From NCBI GenBank assembly GCA_947581615.1, contig CANPVD010000083.1, forward strand, positions 1 to 38,813: 38,813 bases of DNA, read 5' to 3'. Positions within the stretch are counted from its first letter, which is position 1. Each line of letters begins with the position of its first letter. The translations under genes were made by a program, and so were the position numbers. Under the pieces are notes generated by a model, which saw only the letters and a list, made by a program, of their open reading frames with translations, was not told the origin of the DNA and searched no databases. Positions 33,386 through 38,813 of this stretch are shown here, one piece after another. The stretch is from Candidatus Humimonas hydrogenitrophica (GTDB taxonomy: Bacteria; Gemmatimonadota; Gemmatimonadetes; Palauibacterales; Palauibacteraceae).

Positions 33386-34660
33386 GTGACGCGGCCCGCC
33401 GCCCGGCTGGCCCGGTCTCGCTCTGGCGCCGCCGCGCGCCTCGCTCCAGCGTGCGTGCTGCTCTCGCTGCTCCTCGCCGCCTGCGGACGGGGGAGGGGTG
33501 GCCCCGCCTGCCCGTCGGATTCGGCGGGCGTCCCGGTGGCGTCGAGCCGCGGACCCGGGGAGTGGGCCTCCCACGACCTCACGCCGGGCCTGAAGGAGGA
33601 GTGGCGCGCGGGCGGCCTTCGGAAGGGCGAGGCGCTGGCCCTGCCGATCGGCGCGGCGCCGAGCCTGCACGGCCGCCTCGCGGTCCCCGACTTCCAGCTC
33701 CAGGAAGTGTTTGTCCTGCGTGCGAACGGCACGTGGTCGGGGACCTGGGGCGGGCCGGGCGACGGGCCGGGCGAATACCGCTATCCCCTGGCCGCGGCGT
33801 GGAGCCGCACAGGCCGGCTGGCCGTGCTCGACGTGGGACACGGCCGAGTGGTCTTCTTCAGGAACGGGAAGGCCATCGGCGAGCCCCTCCGCACCGCACC
33901 GCAACTCCTGGCGCGCCTCGTGGCTGGCGGCCGACTGCGCTGGCAGGCCATCGGCCCCGAGGGGACGCTCTTCCTCATCCCGCCGGCGGCGGCCCTGACC
34001 GTGAACGGGTCGACCGCCGCTGGAGGGAGCGCAGGGAACGGCCTCTACGTCCGTGCCATCCTCCTGCGTGTGGCGCCGGGCGCGTCCTCTGCGGACACGC
34101 TCCTGGATGCGAGGGAGCGCGTGCTCGGCGGACCGTTCCCCACGTGGCCGGCACCGGGCTGGCCCCGCCTGGTGGCCGCCGTCAGTCCGCACGGCGGGAT
34201 CGTCGCGGCCGGATGGGGCCCGGGCTACCGGCTCGCCGAGTTCGGGGCCAATGGCTCCCTCATACGCATCGTGTGCCGCGCCGCGTCGGCGGTTCCGTTC
34301 ACGGACGCCGAGCGGGGCGGCCCTGGGCCCACGCCGAACGCCGACCTGTCGACGGCGCTCGGGAAGAGCCCCGCACCGACGTCCCCGGCCAGCGTGGGCC
34401 GACTCTTCGTGGGAGCGGAGGGAAGGATCTGGGTCGAGCGCGATCGGCCCCGAGCCCTGGACCGCGCGGATGCGAGCTTGGGCCGGTCCGGAGGCACCTT
34501 CGACGTGTTCGGGCCCCAGGGCCGCTACCTGGGCGAGCTGCACGCTCCCGAGGGAGCCCGCCTCGTGGCCGCCAGTGGAGATCGCGTATGGGCGTTTCTG
34601 CGGGGGTCACTCGATCAGACGACGATCGTCGCCTACCGGCTCAGCCTCGCGAAGAGATGA
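33386..34660 (+). CDS. Lipoprotein, probable beta-propeller
   Basis: The 424-residue protein starts at GTG 33386, one nucleotide after the permease stop. It has a lipoprotein signal ending LLLAAC (cysteine about 33). The remainder shows repeated beta-strand segments with the family-like pattern LAVPDFQLQEVFVLRANG, WGGPGDGPGEYRYPLAAAWS and RLAVLDVGHGRVVFF, as in the six-bladed propeller (NHL-like) lipoproteins common in Gemmatimonadota. A role as accessory to the ABC exporter is inferred only from the tight gene spacing. Confidence 0.75.
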   Translation: MTRPAARLARSRSGAAARLAPACVLLSLLLAACGRGRGGPACPSDSAGVPVASSRGPGEWASHDLTPGLKEEWRAGGLRKGEALALPIGAAPSLHGRLAVPDFQLQEVFVLRANGTWSGTWGGPGDGPGEYRYPLAAAWSRTGRLAVLDVGHGRVVFFRNGKAIGEPLRTAPQLLARLVAGGRLRWQAIGPEGTLFLIPPAAALTVNGSTAAGGSAGNGLYVRAILLRVAPGASSADTLLDARERVLGGPFPTWPAPGWPRLVAAVSPHGGIVAAGWGPGYRLAEFGANGSLIRIVCRAASAVPFTDAERGGPGPTPNADLSTALGKSPAPTSPASVGRLFVGAEGRIWVERDRPRALDRADASLGRSGGTFDVFGPQGRYLGELHAPEGARLVAASGDRVWAFLRGSLDQTTIVAYRLSLAKR

Positions 34661-34698
34661 TCGCCCGGTCCGGCCGCCCCTGCCGAGCGGGGACGACC

Positions 34699-34935
34699 TC
34701 AGTCGAGCGGGCGCGCCGTGCCGAGGAGCTCGAGGAGCTCCGCGTCCGCCATCCGGTGCAGATCACGCTCGGCGGAGGCCACGTCGCGGCTCTCGTGGGA
34801 CACGCACCGGGCCCGCTCACGCGGTTCGGTGAGGCACAGGAAGAGGATCCTCGCGGTCGTGGCACTCGCGGGCTGCCCTCCCGACACGTACGCCTCCCAC
34901 TCCCGGAGGCCGTCGTCGTGAAAGGTTCTGCGCAT
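34699..34935 (-). CDS. Small protein of unknown function, paralogue 1
   Basis: The 78-residue protein is not recognised. It has MRRTFHDDGLREWEAYVSGG at the N-terminus, ARILFLCLTEPRERAR in the middle and MADAELLELLGTARPL at the end. The pattern F-x(5)-R-x-WEA, ILFxCLxxPxExxR, then AxLxELLxT is shared with the neighbour at 34941, showing tandem duplication. The start lies five nucleotides after the stop of that neighbour, so both come from one transcript. No signal peptide, membrane helix or catalytic motif is visible. Confidence 0.7.
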   Translation of the reverse strand: MRRTFHDDGLREWEAYVSGGQPASATTARILFLCLTEPRERARCVSHESRDVASAERDLHRMADAELLELLGTARPLD

Positions 34936-34940
34936 CGCGA

Positions 34941-35240
34941 TCAGACCTTGACCGAGGTGGCCAGGAGCTCCCACAGGTCCGCCTCCCCCACCTGCCGAAC
35001 GGCCTCGTCGGGCGCCTTCGAGAGTCCCGAGGGCGCCTCGTTGTAGCGTTGTGGTTCGCCGGGGGAGGACAGACACCGAAACAGGATCTTGAGCCGGCCC
35101 GCCTGCGGATCGGTACCCGCGTACAGGCAGAATTCGGCCTCCCAGCGTCGCCCCGCCTCGCTGGTGAATTCCACCTTCCGACTGTCGGCCGCGCCGTCCA
35201 TCCGGAAGAAGAGCTTCTTCAGCTGCTGTGCGCTGCGCAT
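34941..35240 (-). CDS. Small protein of unknown function, paralogue 2
   Basis: The 99-residue protein shares with the next gene VEFTSEAGRRWEAEF, LKILFRCLSSPGEPQR and GEADLWELLATS. It has 20 extra N-terminal residues (QQLKKLFFRMDGAADSRK). Start 35240 is chosen as the first ATG after the candidate promoter; an open frame further upstream is low-quality. The two paralogues are conserved in length and core motif but have diverged strongly, suggesting an old duplication. They are divergent from the diguanylate cyclase gene. Confidence 0.7.
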   Translation of the reverse strand: MRSAQQLKKLFFRMDGAADSRKVEFTSEAGRRWEAEFCLYAGTDPQAGRLKILFRCLSSPGEPQRYNEAPSGLSKAPDEAVRQVGEADLWELLATSVKV

Positions 35241-35717
35241 ATCGGGTCCGTATGCCCTGGTGCTCGTGTCTGGCCAGATCCTTCCGCCTTCACCCGGCGG
35301 GCCGCCCACGGCTCGCAACCTAGGCGGGACGGGCCCGGCCTGACAACCTCGGAGTGGGGAATTACCGCTCCCTACGGCACGTACCCGTTGCGTGGCCAGG
35401 ATCGGCACGGCACGTGGCGATGTGCAAGGAATCTCGTCGAGCGCGACGCGAGCCGCCTTCAGGGTGCGCTCATCCATACAGCGCTGACACATTCCCGATC
35501 ACCATCCTGTATCCGCAAGGTGAGTAGCGCAAGTACGTTAGGTGCATTGTAACAGGCCTGCCCACGCCCCGTTTCGCGGACGCGGCCCTGAATCGGTGAT
35601 CGGTATGCTTCTTGACCTTACGACGATGACCGCGATCCCGAGGGAGTCCTTGGCGGATGAGCGACGCCGACGTAGCTTGAAAGCGTTCCGCCTTCCGCCG
35701 AATGCCGTCGAGGCCCT
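35241..35717. other. 477-nt divergent intergenic region
   Basis: This region separates the small paralogues (minus) from the diguanylate cyclase gene (plus). It contains a minus-strand promoter at 35317-35346 and a 38-codon reading frame at 35605-35721. A less GC-rich patch at about 35510-35555 (GTTAGGTGCATTGTAAC) may hold the plus-strand promoter, though no clear -35/-10 pair was found. Minus-strand open frames here have no recognisable similarity. Confidence 0.5.
35317..35346 (-). promoter_or_regulatory. Candidate promoter for the small paralogue pair
   Basis: On the minus strand TTGTCA (complement of 35341-35346, five of six matches to TTGACA) is followed after 18 bp by TAGGTT (complement of 35317-35322). 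It lies about 77 nt upstream of the start of paralogue 2. Confidence 0.4.
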
Positions 35718-35721
35718 GTGA
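35605..35721 (+). CDS. Possible 38-residue basic peptide overlapping the next gene
   Basis: An ATG at 35605 opens a frame of 38 codons rich in Arg and Leu. Its TGA overlaps the GTG start of the diguanylate cyclase gene (GTGA), the same junction type used by real gene pairs in this window. There is no clear ribosome binding site and no recognised similarity, so it may be a coupling leader or chance. Confidence 0.2.
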   Translation: MLLDLTTMTAIPRESLADERRRRSLKAFRLPPNAVEAL

Positions 35722-37415
35722 GCCTACGCATTTCAGCGGACGAGCGCTGCCTGTTCTGCACCGCCTCTGCGCCGGGCGTCGAGCCCGCCGCAGGCGACGG
35801 ATCACGGGGTGCGTCCCAGGGTCGCGACGCGACCATGTGGAGCACGTGCCTCGAGTGCGGCTTTTCCGTCCCGATTACACAACGAAGCCCGGCGGATCTC
35901 TACGGTTCGGTGGAGGCCGCCGAGGAGCGTCTGCAAAGCGGGCGGGTGTTCCTGATTCTCCCGCCCGAAGCCGTCGTCTTCTTCTATCCCGCCACACCCG
36001 AGCAGCTCCTCAACGCCTGCTACGAGCTTGGATTCGACCAGGTGTTCATGGAGCTCTTGGGCGACGAGCTGGTGGCGCACGAGTACCTGCGCCTATGGGA
36101 GGAGCGGGACGACGGCCGGACCTGGATTCGCTCCACGAGCCCCGTCGTCGTCGAATACATCCGGCTCCGGCACCCTGCCCTCCTCGAGCTTCTCGCTCCA
36201 GTGGTCACCCCGGCCGTGGCTCTGTCGCGATACCTTTCCGCGGCGTTCGATGATGTGCCGCTGGTATACGCCGGGCTGGATTCTCAGGGCGGGAACCGGC
36301 TGGACCGGGACCGGCTGCCGTTCGTGGCACTCGCCGGACTCAGGGAAATGTTCCGCCGGCACGGGATCGACCCGACGAGCTTGCCCGCGACGCTCAGCCG
36401 GATCCCGGCCGAACGCCGGCGTCATCTCTCCGTGCCGGGCGGACTGCCGCGGGACCTTCTCGACAGCCAGCGGCTGTCATCTCGGCGCTTCCGAAAGATC
36501 CGCGATCTCAAACAGCTGTCCGCCGTGGAGCGCCTGCTCAGAGACGGAGACCCTGGGCTGGGCTTCCTGGATGTCCTGCCGTTCGAAGGTACGCTCGACC
36601 ACCCGGGCCTGGGCCCGAAGGACGAGCTGCACTGGAGGCGGTCGCTCGCCGAGTTGGTCGACCTCCCGCGCTCCGAGCACCCCGTGTTGGAACCGCCCGC
36701 GGACCTCGATCTGTCCCTGGAGCACGAGCCCGGCCCGTCGCGGCTCCCGCGCGTGGACATCCAGGACCTGTTCGCTTCATCCGATGCCTTCATCGACGCT
36801 GGAAGCGGCGAATACCCCTTCCCGGGAGACCGGCTAGCCACCTGTCCGTTCCAGATGGGGCAGCGGTACGAGCGAGCACTGAGGGATGCTCGCCACGATG
36901 CCCTCACCGGACTCTACAGCTACGGAGCCTTCCGAGAGCGCCTCCAGGAGGAGTTTTCGCGCGCCAACCGATACGATGACGGGGTGGGGCTCATACTGGT
37001 GGATCTCGACGACTTCAAGAACATCAACGATACCTTCGGTCACGCCGCTGGCAACGATGTCCTCCGGGCCGTAGCCGGTACGCTGCAGAGCGTTGTGCGG
37101 CAGAGCGACTTCGCCGCGCGATTCGGTGGCGACGAGCTGGCCATCATTCTGGTGGATACCGACATGGAGGGGTCTCACGAAGTGGCCCGGAAGATCCAGG
37201 CCGAATTGGACCACCTGGGCCTCGAGACTCCGAACGGGGCGATCAGGGTGACGGCGAGCATCGGTTTGGCCTATCATTCAGGGGCCAACGGAAAGGCCGC
37301 CACGGCCGATGCGCTCTTTGCGGACGCGGACTCATCACTGTACATCGCGAAGGCGCAGGGCGGCGCCACCGTGCATCCTCACCTCACCGAGGAGCTGACC
37401 CAGCATGAACCCTGA
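35718..37415 (+). CDS. Diguanylate cyclase with degenerate [FeFe]-hydrogenase-like sensor
   Basis: The 565-residue protein ends in a complete GGDEF domain (about 388-555). This has DDFKNINDTFGHAAGND, active-site GGDEL at 470-474 and a product-inhibition I-site RxxD at 461-464, exactly five residues earlier, so it should make c-di-GMP. The N-terminal 380 residues follow the order of a sensory [FeFe]-hydrogenase. CLFC (11-14) and CLECG (44-48) are remnants of a ferredoxin-like part. VFLILPPEAVVFFYPAT starts the H-cluster domain. RSTSPVVVEYIRLRHP (138-153) stands where SSCPxxV is expected, VYAGLDSQGG where GPCxAKK is expected, and FEGTLDHP (289-296) where CEGCIxGP is expected. A PF04060-like FeS segment survives only as TCPF (375-378). 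No H-cluster ligand remains, so catalysis is excluded; the domain may bind another ligand. The start is GTG 35718; the end overlaps the next gene by 11 nt. Confidence 0.85.
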   Translation: MSLRISADERCLFCTASAPGVEPAAGDGSRGASQGRDATMWSTCLECGFSVPITQRSPADLYGSVEAAEERLQSGRVFLILPPEAVVFFYPATPEQLLNACYELGFDQVFMELLGDELVAHEYLRLWEERDDGRTWIRSTSPVVVEYIRLRHPALLELLAPVVTPAVALSRYLSAAFDDVPLVYAGLDSQGGNRLDRDRLPFVALAGLREMFRRHGIDPTSLPATLSRIPAERRRHLSVPGGLPRDLLDSQRLSSRRFRKIRDLKQLSAVERLLRDGDPGLGFLDVLPFEGTLDHPGLGPKDELHWRRSLAELVDLPRSEHPVLEPPADLDLSLEHEPGPSRLPRVDIQDLFASSDAFIDAGSGEYPFPGDRLATCPFQMGQRYERALRDARHDALTGLYSYGAFRERLQEEFSRANRYDDGVGLILVDLDDFKNINDTFGHAAGNDVLRAVAGTLQSVVRQSDFAARFGGDELAIILVDTDMEGSHEVARKIQAELDHLGLETPNGAIRVTASIGLAYHSGANGKAATADALFADADSSLYIAKAQGGATVHPHLTEELTQHEP

Positions 37416-38139
37416 TACCCAGGATTCGCGCACCGAAGTGGAGGGCATGGACCCCTGGGGCCTGCGCCAGGTCGAACAGCTCCTCTCCGGTCTCGAAGGA
37501 GTCGGCTCACTCAAGATCGTCGCCGACGGTCATGGCGGAATCGACGAGGTACACGTCGTCAGCGACTCATCCGTCGGTGCCAAGCAGATCGTCCGAAACA
37601 TCGAGTCTGCCCTGCTGGCCGAGTTCGGACTCCAGATCGACCACCGGAAGATCTCCGTTGCCCAGATCCGAAGGCCGGACATCCCGCACGCCGGAGCCCA
37701 GGCGCAGGATGTAGCCGCTCCGATCACGGCCCCCGAGGTCGAGCCAGCGCAAGAGGTCTCCCGTCGTCTTCTCCTCGAGAGTCTCGAGCTCGAGCGGACC
37801 GCGGGACATAAGGTGGCATGCCACGTGACCCTGAAGGGCTCCGAGGAGTCCTTCAGGGGTACCGCAGAAGGACCCGACTTTTCGCAGTCGCGTCTCGAAG
37901 TCGCGGCCCGCGCCGTATTGAGTGCCTTGAATCAGGCCGCCCTGGACAACGTCCAGCTGCGACTAGAAGGCGTGGCGCGACTGGAAGCATTCGGCCGCGA
38001 TCTGCTCGTGGCTCTCGTACAGGGCCAGGAGCGTCGTAATACAGTCACGTTGACGGGAATCAGCCTGATCACCGACTCCGCTGAGGAGGCCTCCGTGCTC
38101 GCGTGCCTCCAGGCGACGAATCGGTGGGCATCACCGTGA
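37405..38139 (+). CDS. Uncharacterised partner of the diguanylate cyclase
   Basis: The 244-residue soluble protein is not assigned to a named family. Residues about 34-88 (LKIVADGHGGIDEVHVVSDS followed by KQIVRNIESALLAEFGLQID) form an alpha/beta unit. I recall similar sequences in other bacterial signalling proteins, but know no function for them. A Pro/Glu-rich linker (95-115) leads to a second alpha/beta domain (about 120-240: HKVACHVTLKGSEESFRGTA, then VAARAVLSALNQA and a repeat of the strand-helix pattern). There is no membrane helix or metal motif. The ATG lies inside the end of the cyclase gene, so the two are translated together and probably form a complex or a signalling pair. Confidence 0.75.
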   Translation: MNPDTQDSRTEVEGMDPWGLRQVEQLLSGLEGVGSLKIVADGHGGIDEVHVVSDSSVGAKQIVRNIESALLAEFGLQIDHRKISVAQIRRPDIPHAGAQAQDVAAPITAPEVEPAQEVSRRLLLESLELERTAGHKVACHVTLKGSEESFRGTAEGPDFSQSRLEVAARAVLSALNQAALDNVQLRLEGVARLEAFGRDLLVALVQGQERRNTVTLTGISLITDSAEEASVLACLQATNRWASP

Positions 38140-38324
38140 GGTAGGAGACAAACTAGGCCATGGCACGGATGCCAACTCTAAGCAAGAGGCGACCTATCCG
38201 ACCGATCGCACCAGTGTGCCAAGATCATTCTCTGTCTTTCTGTGGCCCGCAGGCAATGCAGCTCGCCGCAGACGAATTAACGATGGGTCGTGTCACCCTC
38301 TTGGCTGGAGTCACATTAATGTAG

Positions 38325-38445
38325 GGAAACTAGCCCCCGACAACGTTGCTCGCCGAGTCGAGCCGAGCGAAACCTCCGAGCGAAGCTGAAGCGTAGCCGA
38401 TAGCGAAAGGCTACGACTTTCTAGCAAAAAGGGAGGTGGATAGTC
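38325..38445 (+). ncRNA. Candidate structured leader RNA / cis-regulatory element
   Basis: Several features suggest folding. CGTAGCC (38392-38398) pairs perfectly with GGCTACG (38409-38415). CCGAGCGAA occurs twice, 13 nt apart (38363 and 38376). ACCTCC (38372-38377) is exactly complementary to GGAGGT (38432-38437), the ribosome binding site of the 15-codon ORF. An alternative fold that hides or frees this site is therefore possible. It does not match a riboswitch class I can recognise, including the GEMM c-di-GMP classes. Confidence 0.3.
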
Positions 38446-38493
38446 ATGCTTGGACTCATGATTGCCCTTTTCACGGGCCGACTCAGCTGGTAA
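38446..38493 (+). CDS. 15-residue leader peptide with near-perfect ribosome binding site
   Basis: ATG 38446 opens a 15-codon frame (MLGLMIALFTGRLSW) ended by TAA. GGGAGGTGG lies six nucleotides upstream, the strongest ribosome binding site seen in the window. The peptide is hydrophobic and ends in tryptophan. It sits 46 nt before the terminal membrane-protein gene, as a translated upstream ORF would. Confidence 0.4.
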   Translation: MLGLMIALFTGRLSW

Positions 38494-38539
38494 GCGGTAA
38501 CTGAGAGCGCGTTCGCTCGGGGGCATTCCCAACACAACC

Positions 38540-38813
38540 ATGGCCGATAAGCGCATTGCCCTTCCGGTATCTCTGTTAACGCTGTTCGCAGCGTCGCTGA
38601 CGGTTTTTGTCTTTGTAGAGTACACTCCCAACTTCACCCCCCAGTGGTTTCTCGCGCTTGGGGTCCTCCTGCTTCTCGGCGTTGCAAGCACTTCTCTAGC
38701 TTTCCGAGTCACGGAGAAGGGCAGTACAACCGACGTCAACTACCTTCTTGAGTTGGGCGCGGTGCTTCTCTTAGGAGCTCCGGGCGCGACTACTCTAGCA
38801 TGTCTTTCCGGGA
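38540..38813 (+). CDS. N-terminus of a multi-pass membrane protein (cut by window end)
   Basis: From ATG 38540 the frame is open to the window end (91 codons). It shows two hydrophobic helices (about residues 6-26 and 35-55) and the start of a third (about 70-90), with a pattern RVTEKGSTTDVNYLLELGAV. This resembles the membrane sensor part that precedes HD-GYP or GGDEF domains in many bacterial signalling proteins. A c-di-GMP phosphodiesterase next to the cyclase would make sense, but the catalytic part is not in view. Codon use is less GC-biased than in the rest of the window. Confidence 0.55.
   Translation, partial: MADKRIALPVSLLTLFAASLTVFVFVEYTPNFTPQWFLALGVLLLLGVASTSLAFRVTEKGSTTDVNYLLELGAVLLLGAPGATTLACLSG

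Larger units (their letters stand above)
38140..38539. other. 400-nt less GC-rich intergenic leader
   Basis: Between the partner gene and the terminal membrane-protein gene lies DNA that is visibly poorer in G+C than the rest of the window (52-60% in lines counted by hand). It holds the palindrome ACATTAATGT (38313-38322), the candidate structured leader at 38325-38445, the 15-codon ORF at 38446-38493 and a small hairpin at 38505-38518 (GAGCG/CGCTC). No promoter could be placed with confidence. Confidence 0.5.

Noticed and set aside
31909-33732. Minus-strand open frame of 607 codons opposite the ABC permease
   Set aside because: Shadow frame; the sense strand encodes a clear NatB-like permease.
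35470-35845. Minus-strand open frames between the small paralogues and the cyclase
   Set aside because: No similarity, no ribosome binding site, and partly antisense to the cyclase start.
38325-38445. Known c-di-GMP (GEMM-type) riboswitch
   Set aside because: The conserved core and tetraloop-receptor pattern of those classes is not visible; kept only as an unassigned structured leader.
1-38813. CRISPR array, tRNA, rRNA, transposase or phage attachment site
   Set aside because: Looked for on both strands; the only regular repeat is the in-frame LPGDQF array, and no cloverleaf or recombinase was seen.

Overview
The window is about 38.8 kb of high-GC bacterial chromosome (roughly 70% G+C by eye). 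Its right end is visibly less GC-rich: two lines counted between positions 38221 and 38640 give 52-53%. Several features point to Gemmatimonadota or a close relative. These are an ECF sigma factor of the Acidobacteria/Gemmatimonadetes type next to a PknB-like kinase with a TPR tail, many exported lipoproteins of Gemmatimonadota style (FIMAH, HAF-type repeats, LolA-like, propeller-like), a DUF2723 membrane protein, alpha2-type glycyl-tRNA synthetase and a menaquinone-type UbiE/MenG. The placement is inference from gene content. No rRNA, tRNA, CRISPR, transposase or integrase was seen.

Layout. 34-2664 (minus): glycyl-tRNA synthetase and glycerate kinase. 2756-5525 (plus): a tightly overlapping operon of glycerophosphodiester phosphodiesterase, DNA polymerase IV and an HD-domain hydrolase. 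5545-5934 (minus): an orphan Phd/YefM-like antitoxin behind a 26-bp perfect palindrome with a TGTACA core. 6150-7526: tryptophanase. 7699-10300: a MetS-like micro-protein coupled to a TonB-C-like lipoprotein, then an M49-like metallopeptidase. 10338-13727: ECF sigma factor and Ser/Thr kinase in the same reading frame, separated by one amber codon, the kinase having no canonical start codon for its conserved N-terminus. 13853-20977: four exported envelope proteins, one an OmpA-family protein with seven perfect LPGDQF repeats. 21306-25134: carB and a small DUF2269 membrane protein. 25183-29251: DUF2723 protein divergent from trpE. 29488-30842: an ABM-fold protein, UbiE/MenG and an AbrB-type regulator. 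31145-34660: an ABC exporter pair and a lipoprotein.

The most unusual stretch is 34699-38813. Two tandem small paralogues of unknown function (minus) lie next to a plus-strand signalling cluster. Its first main gene encodes a diguanylate cyclase whose long N-terminal sensor has the layout of a sensory [FeFe]-hydrogenase (ferredoxin-like, H-cluster domain, CP-type FeS motif), with almost every metal-binding cysteine replaced. It overlaps by 11 nt a gene for an uncharacterised protein. After a 400-nt, less GC-rich leader containing a hairpin, an anti-Shine-Dalgarno element and a 15-codon ORF with a near-perfect ribosome binding site, a membrane protein begins and runs off the window. This looks like a c-di-GMP signalling module built on a metal-free descendant of a hydrogenase sensor.

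Gene junctions of the form NTGA recur (ATGA at 3658 and 32098, TTGA at 4911, GTGA at 35718, probably CTGA at 7836). Translational coupling therefore seems common here, and this pattern supports the non-standard start proposed at 7836.
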